64,000 nt of DNA, taken from Adiantum capillus-veneris (lineage: Eukaryota; Streptophyta; Polypodiopsida; Polypodiales; Pteridaceae). This document shows, one piece after another, positions 32,808 to 44,115 of the stretch. The notes under the pieces were generated by a model. The model saw only the letters and a program-made list of their open reading frames with translations. It did not search any database and was not told where the DNA came from. The translations under genes and the position numbers were made by a program. The DNA lies in NCBI GenBank assembly GCA_014529385.2, contig CM043959.1, forward strand, positions 64,743,753 to 64,807,752. Reading direction: 5' to 3'. Positions within the stretch are counted from its first letter, which is position 1. Every line of letters starts with the position of its first letter.

Positions 32808-33880
32808 ATCTTGAGCAATGAAAATAGGTTTGGACTCCTCACCTGGGTCTACTAACTCTATTTCCTTTACTATCGTTGGACCATCATAGACTCCATTACT
32901 TCCATCGATAGGTGTTCTCTAGGCCTTTATATACACAACCTTACACTCCTCCGTGGTGTAAGATTTGAAATGATCAGGTGCAAGGTGTAAGTCTGTGGAG
33001 TCTTGTTGCTCTGTAGATTGCGATTTCTCTTTTGATTCCTTTTATTGTTGAGCTAACTCTCAATTTTGTCGTCTCCTATGGTATGGCTCAACTTTGGCTT
33101 GTCTGAAGCCTCTAATTGTGCAATGTCAATGGGTTGTGGACTGCACCACATGACGCTTTGAAGGTATTCTCTCCAATTATCTACCAACTTCCGATGAGCA
33201 TCACATGTCCCTATATAATTAAGCCATTCTACGGTAGATTCATTTCATTTATTCTAGCATGCACATTTGCTCGATATCGTCACCTCTTATATTTCTTACT
33301 CTTCTTGTTTAATTTTTGATTATGGTGGCCGATCTCCAGTGAAGAGTCACTAGATGAATCGCTACTCATGTATTCTCCTCTCTCAAATAGATTGTCATTT
33401 AGGGTACCACTGGGCCTTGGGTCTTGGCCATTGTGGCTCATGACGATCTTCCTTGTTTGTTTCTTTCCTAGTGGTCATTTTAGTCTCCATGATCTCACAT
33501 GAATCAAAATCATCTTCAACGTCATTCATATATACAGGGTCATCACCAATCCCTATGTTGGTCTTTGAACTAGGGTCCGACTTCGCTACTTTTTGCAATC
33601 TCTTCCTTCGTGTTTTCTTCTTCTTTTGAGATTGAGCAATTGATGCTGTGTCTCTTTCTTCAAGAATATAATTTTTTTTTTTGGAGCATCAATCATGTGA
33701 GTACATTTACTGGTACCACAAGTGTACTTTGTATTGGCTCCTTGGTAACCTCAATTAAGCTAATTGACGTGATCTTTAGCACATTTGAATTATTAGGACA
33801 TTGGGCAATCAAATAAATTTATGTCATATCAATTATGCATGAGCATCGGCATTGTAGATGTGCTCACTTGATTGGTTTGC
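32808..33880 (-). pseudogene. Gypsy-3 protease-to-RT spacer, decayed
   Basis: The minus strand keeps short polar frames (for example 33395-33598, with an acidic stretch and PRPKAQWYPK) expected between gag and reverse transcriptase. I cannot see an aspartic protease D-[ST]-G motif. The region may have lost it or be shifted. Confidence 0.5.
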
Positions 33881-36471
33881 ATCAGCGTGGCATTGTTTTG
33901 TAGTCTAATAGGACACTTGGCTACACGATGTGGACCCTAGGGACAACATTTTGGGCCCTAGGGACCAAGTGTTGTGACGGTTGTTCAAGAGGTGGATCCG
34001 GTATCAATCCAGGAACTCGAGGTGTGTCCGTCCATGCTAAGGTTGGTATATTGACCATCGCGCATTTAAATATTATGCAATCCTTGGCCTGATGACCATA
34101 CCTTCCACATGCATTGCAATTCCCATTAAATTTTACTCTAAACGTAGGGCATTCAATGGTACTATGTGGACCATAGCAAACTGAGCACCATTGTTGCTCC
34201 CTTCTTGGATACGTATGGTTGTTTTATGGAGCATGATTGTCTCTAAGCCTTTCTTGAATGGCCTTGATGAGATCTGCTAGAGTCATCTCAGATATCTTTG
34301 GTTCTTTAGCAATAGGCTTTATGGTCATTGGTTCATGCCCCGATGCTTGCAAGCTAGTCAATTTAGGCTCAACGAACACTCTTTCTCCTTGAATCATTAA
34401 GTTGTCCTCCAATTGGATTGCATTGATGGTGACTGCTTCCCAAGTGGTGATACCTCTAATGACTAGGCCATTGTAGATATCCTCACGTCGTAGTCCCTTA
34501 ATGAATCTATCGAGCAATTGGTTATTATTGAAGCACTCATTTGGATTACAACAAGAATTCAAATGCTTGAAGCGACTAATAAATTCTCTCATGGACTCCC
34601 CTTCCTCTCGTTGGGCTTTTTGGAGCTGAGATGCTACCCCCCAAAGTACTCCCCTTTTATGTACTCTTTCAAGGATAGTCTCCTAAGAGTAGAGTAAACC
34701 GTTTTCTCTTTCACCCTTAGGGTTCTATACCAATCCCTAGCCTTTCCACTCAAGGTCGGGCTTAAAGCATTACTCTTATGCAAGTCATTATGTTCTCCCA
34801 GGGAATCACATATTTGTTCAAATACTTCGATATGATTTCTCACATCCCCGTCTCCACTAAATTTTTGTGTGAGCTTGGCTACTTGTACTGCCTTACTCTT
34901 AAACTCTCTATTAGACGTGTTATTTTCAGCAAAGAATCGACCAATAGCTTGAGAAAATGTTGCCAAGTCACCCAAGTGAGTAGGTATGGTGGGGATAGGT
35001 GCTCTCAGGACTGCATGTGGAATGGGGGTTGGCATTGGGTTTGGCGTATATGCAGCCCTTGGGTTCCAAGTTTGGTATGGTGTTGTGCCATGTGGTGGCC
35101 CAAAGTTCATATGTGTGGCCCTAAACATAGCATACATGGGATATGACATGCTAATGCTAGTTGGTATGGTCCCATCGAAATAAGAGCTTGGATGTTGTGA
35201 TGAGTTGTTGAAACAATGGGAGGGGTAGGAGGTATATGAGTACGAGGATCTATAGGTTCATATGATTGATACACACTTGTAGGTATTGTTGCAGGCATTG
35301 GGCTACCATGTAGCGGTGCTTTACTAACAAATGAGCTCCATGGCGTGTTTTTTTGTCATGCCCATCACTAGGGTGGGCATGGTAGCTATGGTGTCATCAA
35401 GAGAAAGATGAGCTAAACTTGGAAAGGTAAAGCTATCACTTGTGGGCTCAAATTGTCTGAGACCCTTGGCGAAACAACATATGGAGGATCCATCAGGCTT
35501 ATTGAGGGAGTCTCCATTTGTGATAAATTTGGTTGCTTAGTCTTCCCTGTATCCAAGAATCTCATGAGACCCATTGAAGGCATGCGGATCCTTTTGTTAT
35601 GCCTCTCCAGCTAAATAACCCTATGGATGACATCACAAACTCTTTGTTGTTGATCCTCTACGCTAGTAGCACCCATTGTGGATTGTAGGACATCTAACCA
35701 ACCCGCGTGATATGTGTGACCTGTGAATAAGTCGGTTAAAGTCTCCGTTTGTAGTTCATACTCCCAGTTCTCATTTAGAAACACTCCATCTAGGACTGAG
35801 GTGCTAGGGGTGTCCTTTGAACTAGATGCAATGTAGCTCTCTATGGGTTGACCCTTAGTGGTCGCTCACTTGATTGCCTTTGACTAGCATGGATGTTGAC
35901 ATAGGGGCCTTTGTCTTTAGCTCTCTCCGTTGCTCTGCCTTGCGTAAAATTTTGATTTCCTTTTCCCTCCCTGCAAGGATATATCACACAACCTCTTGCA
36001 CTCTGGCAAGGCTTCTACCATCAGGTAATATAACCTCGGAGGGGAATAGCTCTGAAGAGTCAGGGGTGCAGTGAATGGAGTATTCACATGCACACTCTCT
36101 AGGAGCATGGGATCTATGTTGGTCATGAATGGTGAATTTACTTCCCCACCCCTTTTATTTACATCACTAGCTGCATGTTCGGAGCGAGTGGCTCTTCTCA
36201 AAGTCTATTTCAAGCGGCTAAACACGCTAAGTCCGGACCGTGGACCCATGGCATGCATGTCTTGGCTTGTAGGATTAGGCATCAGGTAACCTTCCATGAC
36301 GTCATAGTTAGAAGAAGAGTCACTAGATGCAATATGTGGGTCTTGAGTGGTACTACCTTGGGTTCCCGTTGAGGGCCTAGAGCCTAATGTGGAGGGAAAA
36401 TGGGTGCCCGTGTAAACGGAGACACTCTCTATGTGATCGTCCTCTAGCACACGACCAGAGCGTAGGTGCAT
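33881..36471 (-). pseudogene. Gypsy-3 gag with two zinc knuckles
   Basis: The start at 36471 reads MHLRSGRVLEDD, a common style of gypsy gag N-terminus. Further on, 34634-35149 has a retrotransposon gag domain (FSGDGDVRNHIEVFEQIC, SGKARDWYRTL), and 34224-34592 its continuation (FISRFKHLNSCC, LLDRFIKGL). Near 34080-34180 two knuckles follow one another: CSVCYGPHSTIEC and CNACGRYGHQAKDC. Several frameshifts break the reading frame, for example between 35149 and 35298 and near 36203. Confidence 0.8.
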
Positions 36472-37492
36472 GTGACCTCAACACTCTAGAAGTGTTCGTG
36501 AGTGCCCGTGAAGACCGCTCACCTAGTTTTTTAGGTGTTTACAACCCAATTTTTTTATTTTTATGGTCCTTTTTTCTCACTAAGATAGGAAATATGGCAT
36601 GTGATAGCTCAAAATGAGCGTCTTGATTAGAGGGACGTGACGTGGTTTACAGCCCTCGATTTGATTACTTAAAGCCCACAGAATCCTAAAAACGATCTTC
36701 TCTTAGTCGAGAAGAAGGCTAGAATTAGTAAGTCCAAAGGGTGAGTGTGAAAGGAATCGTGGAGGACTTGAGGAACTTGTCCCACATGCCCTCCCCTCAC
36801 TTGAGGTGCTAGTCTTTATATATATAGTAGTGTGTATACTATATCATAAGAGTGAGGATTGAGGCATGGACCTGAGCTCGGGCTCGGGCTCGGACTCGAA
36901 AAATGATCCCAATCCTTCCTTTTAAAATAAGATTTTTAAATTTTCCTTTTGTGTTTGAATTTTCTTTTTGGTCTCACATTTTCCGAGTGTTTTTTTAAAT
37001 ATATATATATTTTTAAACAAACTTTTCAAAAAAACTTTTCTGTGGATAATGTTGCACGTGGACGTCGAGCTGACGCGCTGACACAGCTGTCCCTAGCAGC
37101 TCTGTCTAACTTGCCTACAGCTAACAAAGCTAGTAAACACTAATTATCAATGCTCACACACTTCTTAACACAGTAAACTACACTCTGACAGAACAATCAA
37201 CCTTATCAGTGGCTATTGTACTGCTCATTGTCTACTGCACATTACAAAACTAAACACTAATTAACAGATCTGCTAACGCCTGCACCTTACAGAGCTTACC
37301 AGATCTAACAAAAACATGCACATTTCAACACTAACATTTTCTAACAAATCCTGCTAAACGTGCACATTACAGCCACTAACAGCTCTACACAAACTTAGAC
37401 AAAAGCTGAAAACGGATGAAAGAAAGGCTTCCAGAGGTAGCACTGAGTGCTCCTCAAGCTTAGTGCAAGGCAGTCCCCGACAATAGCGCCAA
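36472..37492 (-). promoter_or_regulatory. Gypsy-3 leader and primer binding site
   Basis: The primer site is at 37474-37492 (minus TTGGCGCTATTGTCGGGGA). It resembles the TTGGCGCC-GTTGCCGGGGA type used by Athila/Tat-like plant gypsies and is clearly not the tRNA-Met type of the other elements here. The 1 kb leader contains a TCGGGC/TCGGAC triplet-like run near 36876-36898 and an AT run near 36997-37006. Confidence 0.65.
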
Positions 37493-37701
37493 CAATTTAC
37501 GCTTTGCCGCATGTATTGGAGGCTAGAAACTTGCCAAAATACCGTGTGCGAGCCACGAATGGTTGCAAGCACACAAGTAGACACTCTAGCAAGCTCAAAG
37601 GGGCAATGGTGTGTCACACACCGCTCAATGCTTTCGTCATGAAGGATCCTATGCTGGGAAGAAGAAGGAGCCTCCACCTCTGATGCTGCCACAATGCTCT
37701 C

Positions 37702-37776
<75 letters not shown>

Positions 37777-38073
37777 CGTGAGCATACGATGGAGGAGGAG
37801 ATAGAGGTAGAGCAAGAGCACTTCTTAGCTTGTACCTCAAAGAATGAGGATTTTAGGTCAAATGGACCTTTAATAAAAGTCTGACCCATTCACACATGGG
37901 CGCCCACAGTGGCCGATCACAATAAAAATCATGTAAAAATATAATAAGTGGTGCGCTTCTCATCGGTAACGATCACCTACACACCTATTGGACCAACAAG
38001 CCACATCCATGACTCAATCAAATAAATAATAAGGTGTTTGTCGAAGGTGATAGGGTGACCGTGAGGGTTAACA
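37493..38073 (-). repeat. Gypsy-3 5' LTR with TC/CA microsatellite
   Basis: On the minus strand it starts TGTTAACCCTCACGG at 38073 and extends to the primer site. The inner boundary is approximate because no clean CA end is visible. It includes a TC array followed by a CA array (37696-37774) and shares 37950-38073 with the LTR relic at 21970-22096. The length is about 580 bp. Confidence 0.55.
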
Positions 38074-38735
38074 ATGAACTTTTGTAGGAAGAGAGTGAGG
38101 TGTTGACAAAAATGACATAGAAATATTAAGAAGAGAAAGTTCTCTAGTTTGTGTAAGAATAAATGGAGATAGGAATTGTAGAAAAGAATGAAGAAAAGAA
38201 AGAGGACATGATAAAGAACTTTGTCTACCTCATCTTTCCTACCAAAAAAAGGAATTGGGAAATCTGCAAAAAAGGGAGGCCAAGGACAATATAACTAGAA
38301 TAATTCCTTGGGGGCCATTACCATGATTTGGATAATCTCTCCCTAGAAATAGTGATAGAAAAAACTGGGAGTAGGTCCAAAGTATTCTTGTTGGACCCCT
38401 GTTGAACACAAACTGGCATTGTAATCTGGCATCGCAAGTCATTTTTATCCAAGTCTATAATATTATATTTTGCATTACTATGAACCCTAGAGATTTAAGG
38501 ACAATCTTTTAAAAACCATGAAATGGGAGAGCTTAGATCATTTACAATAATAAAAAAGTTAACAAAGTGCTGCCCTTGGCCATTACTTATTTCCCCAAAT
38601 GTAGTTTTGGACGTGATAAAGAGAATCCATCTTTTGAAATGTTTGACTTTTTTTCTAAGAGACTCTTGTGTATTTGTGATATTTATGAACCTATCACTGA
38701 GAGGAAGTGGTCTTCTTTTGCCACAACCATAAAAT
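38074..38735. other. Unassigned spacer before a gag fragment
   Basis: The region is AT-rich with short frames only. Because the gag fragment at 38736 starts with its own ATG, this probably holds the leader of that gypsy, but I cannot find an LTR or primer site. Confidence 0.4.
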
Positions 38736-39280
38736 ATGCCACGTAAACTCCCAAGAGATAAAGATTCTCGAGACTCGCCTGTAGCTAACACTTCAAGTTT
38801 GGTTCTTCCTAATACACAAGCGCCACCAGCACCTCAAGTTGTCCCTGTACCGAATCAGACGTCACTTGCTACAACACTCGTTGAAGATTTTGGGTGTCAC
38901 GAGGATCTGAAGGCCCTGTTCAAATCTGTGCAACCACGTCCAGTTTTATGCACGGGTGATGATGTGCCTACTCAACTAGAAGAATGGATGATACAGATGG
39001 ATGACTACTTTGCTCTTGCCACCTACAATGCATTACTCAAAGAATAATTGGGAGATCTAAATTAGAAGGACCAACAAAAACATGGTGGAAGCTCAATTGC
39101 CAATCTCGCCAAGTAGCAGAGGTGACCCAAAGCTGGGATGAGTTAAAGCATCATCTCAAGGAGAAATATCTCCCCCTAGATTATTCCACCACTAAGATGA
39201 ATGAATTTCTTTCTTGCAAGTTGGGGAATAGGTCTGTTGAAGTTTACTATGAGGAGTTTGTCTGACTCTCACGATATGCG
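38736..39280 (+). pseudogene. Gag fragment of a further gypsy element
   Basis: The frame opens MPRKLPRDKDSRDSP and reaches CTGDDVPTQLEEWMIQMDDYF, the start of a retrotransposon gag domain. A frameshift near 39035 moves to the frame with LEGPTKTWWKLN, WDELKHHLKEKYLP and VEVYYEEFV. An in-frame TGA follows near 39263, and homology continues to LSRYA at about 39280. There the truncated minus-strand G-long LTR takes over. Everything downstream of gag is missing. Confidence 0.75.
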
Positions 39281-39615
39281 TCAAGCATTAAGCAAAACAC
39301 TTATAAAACACAACATCAATTCCCTCACGGTCTCAGACCCAAGACCTCACACACCTTCGAAGATGGTGAGAGCTAGCGGGGTATGAGAGTAGATTGAGAG
39401 GAAGAAGGAGTAGTCTTACGAGAAACATGTACATCTACTCACATAATCACTCATATTAGCATAGCATAGCTTAGTAATTAGCATGGTAGAGGAGATGAGC
39501 ATGCATTGAATCTTGGCTCTTGGTTGGATTTGCATCACAAAGCCAAGAGTTGTTGGTGTAGGCCTCCCTTCTCACAAGCTTGGAGTAGGTGATAAGCTTT
39601 CATTAAATCTTGAGA

Positions 39616-39668
<53 letters not shown>

Positions 39669-40574
39669 TTCTTGCTTCACACATGAGCTTGTATGTGAAT
39701 GTGTGAGATAATGCCTTCGAAAATTCAGCCCCCTCTCTCTCTTGGTCGACCCCCCTTGCTATTTGCTCATGCTACCACCCCATTGGACCTCTACGGACTT
39801 AGCCGATAGGATTTAAGGAGCATAAGTGATAGCCTTTTGACATGCGTCCCCCTTCCCCCTTTTGTGAGAGCTTTAGGTAATTAATTAATGCAACTAAACT
39901 CTCATTGGACCCCTTTGTCTCTTGGCCAATAGGAATCAGGCAAGCCATTGGGCTATTGAATGCTCATTGGAGCCCTTGGGAGAGCTTAATTCTTATTGGT
40001 TCTTTTATTAAGTATTTTTAATTTAATTAAACTAGATTTACTCTAGCCTAATTCTCATTGGTCCACCTCCATGGCCATCCACCAATAGGATTTGAGTACA
40101 CCTTGTGGGCATCTGGGCTAGGGAGTTGACATGTGTCCCTCATTCCCTTTGTGTACAGGAGGCTTGTGAGTGAGTGTCTGTGTGTGTGTGTGTGTGTTTC
40201 TCTCTCATCCCCTACCTGCAAGGCTCACCCCCTCCTATGTAGGAAGCATGAAGACTTTTTGTACACACAAAAAAAGCATCCAATTTTTATAAGCTTTGAC
40301 CATTGGACACAACCTATGATTTTTGGAACCTTGGCATTTTGGGAGTCTTAATGGGCTGAACCTTAGGGTCTTCAAAGCCCATTGTTGCACATTGCTCTTT
40401 TTCAGATGGCCCCCCCTTTGGATCCCTATTTTCCCTCCTTTGGATCGCTATTGTGGCCGGTCTGCCAGTTTAACCAATAGTCTAGCTTTTTCTCCCCTAG
40501 CACTTCTCCATATTGAATGATCAGTTTAACATGAGAAAATCATTTAGGAGAATTAGATATTAGTTATTATGACA
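39281..40574 (-). repeat. Truncated 3' LTR of the minus-strand G-long copy
   Basis: On the minus strand it begins TGTCATAATAACTAATATC at 40574 and follows the solo LTR at 61322-62969 for about 1.3 kb. The last 340 bp or so of the LTR are missing. The break at 39281 joins the gag fragment directly. It carries a GA array (39618-39666) and a TG array near 40177-40197. Confidence 0.85.
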
Positions 40575-43500
40575 TTTTCTTGCCCCTCGTGTGCCTTAAT
40601 TGAGCCTTGGGAAATTTAAGGAAGACCCATTAATTTTCTTTAAAGGCTTGGGCTCTTCTGTGCTTATCAGCAGCAGCCTTTTGCCTTTGCTGTGAGATAG
40701 AGATAGCATCCTTAATCTTTTGAAAAGATTCTTATAGGTCTTAGCTATACTCATCTGCAAAACGAAGATCTTCCCGTGTACTTTAAGTAGCAAGGGACTT
40801 TTTGATCTTCCCTCAATTACCTCGAAAGGTGCTTTTTCCGTGGAAGTATGTACAATGTTATTGTAGGCATACTCTACTAAGGGTAAGTACTTCTCCAATT
40901 GGGGACTTTGATCTACTTCCGTTACATAGGCTTTTAGTAGATCAAGAATTGTTAGGTTAGCTATTTCACTTTGGCCATCCGTTTGCGGGTGATAGGCCGA
41001 AGAGAAGTTTAGCCTTGTCCCTAAATTCTCAAAGAGACCCTTCCAAAAATTATTGGTCATTATAGGATCTCTATCGAACACTATGGACATTGGCAAGCCA
41101 TCGTACTTGAAGATTTGTGAAATGAAGAGGGTTGCCATTTGATGGGCTTTGATAGTCTTTTTGAAATGTATAAAATGAGCTAGTTTACTAAACCTGTCTA
41201 CTATCGTCCATATTCCCACATGGATAGACTTAGGCAATCCAAAGATAAATCCATGGATATGCTCCCCCATGGTGAATTAGGGATTGGAAAAGGTTGAAGC
41301 AATCCAGGTTGCTTCCCTCTATTAAACTTTGTCTTTTGGCATAACACACATTTAGAAACATACTCTTCTATGTTTGCTTTCATGGTAGGCCAATAGAAAT
41401 ATGTTTCAATCCTTTTTAGGGTAGGCTGAATCCCTCTATGCCCCGCATACGGAGGAGCATGAAATTCATACATTACTTTCTCACGTAGTGAGTTAGTAAG
41501 GCATAGTCTATTGGCGTAAAGAAAATAACCATCTTGTAAAGTAAATGGTGCCTCTTTCTTCCCTAGTGCAAGGGCTAAAATCACATCTCTAAAATTGGGA
41601 TCAATAGCATACTCATCTATCATAGAAGATAGATCATTGTGAGGTGCTATGGAAACCACATTCACTCTTGGTCGTCTTGAGAGTGCATCGGCTACTTGAA
41701 TATGCTTGCCAGCAATGTGAGCAATATGAAAATGAAATTGCGAAAGAAAATTTGCCCACCTCATTTGTTTGTCGAAGAGCTTGGTCTGCGTCATGAAGTA
41801 CTTAAGGCTTTGGTGATCCGTTCGCAGAGTGAAAGGAAGCCCCAATAAATAGTGCTTCCATGAGTCTAAGGCATGTAGAACTGCGAGAAGTTTTTTTTCA
41901 TATATGCCTAGAGCTTGCTCAACAGGGTCGAGCCTTCGACTTTCATAGGCTATGGCATGCCCTTCTTGGAGCAAAACAACTCCAAGGCAATCACATTGGA
42001 CCTCAAATGGCTTTGAGAGATCCGGTAGTGTAAGCACAGGTTGAGAGATAAGCTTTTCTTTAAGCTTTTTGAAAGCATGCGGCATACCATGTATACCTAA
42101 CATTTTTCTTTGTTAGGTCATGTAATGGTCCTGCAATTTGTGAGAACTTTTCTATGAAGTGTCTATAGTATGCACACATACCTATAAAGCTTCTTAGTTC
42201 ATGAATATTCCTTGGTTTAGGCCATCCTTTTATTACCTTAACTTTGATTGATCCATTTGGATGCCATCTTGAGAGATAATGTGACCTAAATACTGAATCT
42301 CTTGCAAGAAAAGTTCACTTTTTTATCGATTAACATAAAGTTTATTCTCTCTTAGAACATGAAATATTACCTGGAGGTGTTTCTTGTGTTCATCTAGTGA
42401 ATTAGAGTAGATGATAATATCATCAAAGACACTCCAGTAAAGGTTCGGTGAGCCATGAATAGCTTCTCCATCAAGCAATCGAATGTGGCTGGTGCATTGT
42501 TCAAGCCAAAAGGCATGACAATATATATGTAAAGGCCAAACGTAGTGAAAAATGTGGTCTTTACAATGTCTTGATCAACTATCCTTATTTGATGATAGCC
42601 ATTTTTTAGTTCAATCCTATTAAAGTATGTGGACCCTTGTAGCTTATCAAATAGGTCTTCTACCCGTGGAACGGGAAACGTATTCTTGATAGTGATCCTA
42701 TTTAGTGCTCTATAGTCGACACACATACGATATGTGCCATCTTTCTTTTGCACTAGTAACACAGGTGAGCAAAATGGAGATGAGCTAGGGCTAACCATGC
42801 CCTTTTCATTTAGCTCATGCACTTGCCGCATAATCTCCTCTTGTTGAGCTTGAGAAACTCTATAAGGAGGTTTATTAGGCGGTGAACTTCTTGGAAGAAG
42901 TTCAATTGCATGGTCATCATTGCCTCATTTACGAGGTAGGATGTCGTCAATAAAGACATCTTGAAACCCCTTGAGAAAATTGGATAACTCTAATTCCTTG
43001 TGATTTTTTATATTTTCTTTTGCTAAAGCCTTAGGTTCATTTTGAGAATCTTTAACAAAAATAATGTAAACAAAAATAGAGCTCTTTATTGACTTATTGA
43101 AAGATTGTGTATGTATAATGGGTATGGTGTTACCCATTTCCTTAGCATCTATGTACGTATCTTTTTCCGTGAACCTAAAGTAGATTCTTCTTTCAGGGAA
43201 TTTAACATTGGCATCCATGCGATCAAACCATGGTGCTGCTAGGATTACATCCTCGTGCTTGAGAGGAGAGATAAAGAAGTCCTCTTTTTCCACATAGCTT
43301 TGGACATGGAGCCTCAATTTTTTGATTAAGGGAGTGACTGAAGCTTCTTGCCCCTTGAAAGCACCATCTACGGGTAGGACATCTCCCATCTCGTAGGCTT
43401 GTATGCCTAGCTTGGTGGCCAACTTTGTGGATATGAAATTGTGAGTAGAACCAGGGTCAAAGAGAATAAAAGCATCATGTTCTCTTACCTTTCCCCAAGC

Positions 43501-43972
43501 GTGGCATAGAGGAGATCCTTTGTGATGAGTTTCCTCCTCTTGGATTCGACCAAGGTAGCTCTATGAGGCTCATAGCGGGTGTTCTTTTGGGGACAAGCGC
43601 GGTACACATGCCCTTGCTCGTCGCACTTGAAACAACGATTTTCCTTGCGCTAACGCTCAAGCTCTTCAGGAGAGAGTTTGTTTTTGCCTTTGTAAACTCC
43701 CTTCTCCTTAGCTTTGTTAAAATTGCCCTTAGGAGACATTTGAATATTGTCCTTCCCCTTAGGCTCATTGGAACCCGTGTTTTTCGTGGGCTTAGAATTT
43801 CTCTTGGCTCTTGTTTGGAAATTGATTCAAGAAGCCACCATAGTATGATGTATAACCGCCAATATGGTGCATGGCCTTTGGGAGTTGACATACTCCGCCA
43901 TTTATTCAGTTAAGCAAGCACAAAATTGTTGCTTTTGCTCTCCAAAATCCATCTTTTTGAAGACTGTGGTTT
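40575..43972 (-). pseudogene. G-long gag-pol, minus-strand copy
   Basis: The order on the minus strand is gag end with CCHC remnant (near 43640), protease with FDPGSTHNF (near 43452), RT (42394-42831), RNase H (LRTDHQSLKYFMTQTK, near 41800), integrase zinc region (CVLCQKTKF) and integrase core (VFDRDPIMTNNFWKGLF, YHPQTDGQSEIAN). The protease carries Asp-Pro-Gly-Ser rather than Asp-Ser-Gly, as does the plus-strand copy. The RT catalytic region is frameshifted just before the Asp-Asp pair (near 42425). The region between the integrase end and the LTR, present as about 770 bp at 59990-60760 in the plus copy, is deleted here. The 5' end is cut at 43972 by the short LTR of G-short B. Confidence 0.88.
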
Positions 43973-44115
43973 TGTCAAGAAACCGACAATGCGGGACTAG
44001 ACAAGGGCTAGGCAGTGTGGAAAGGGAGTCCAACTAGCGCAAAGGGCCACGGGCTATGCTATATAGTGGGTGGTTGGGTGGTGGACTCTTAGGTTCTAGT
44101 TCCCCTTGTCTAACA
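43973..44115 (+). repeat. 5' LTR of G-short B
   Basis: It begins TGTCAAGAAACC and ends GTCTAACA, about 143 bp, with TATATAG in the middle (44060-44066). It is a diverged relative of the 172-174 bp LTRs of G-short A, sharing GGGCTAGGCAGTGTGGA-A and the GTGGTTGGGTGG block. The tRNA-Met-like primer site with one inserted base (TGGTATCCAGAGC) follows at 44117-44129. Confidence 0.75.
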
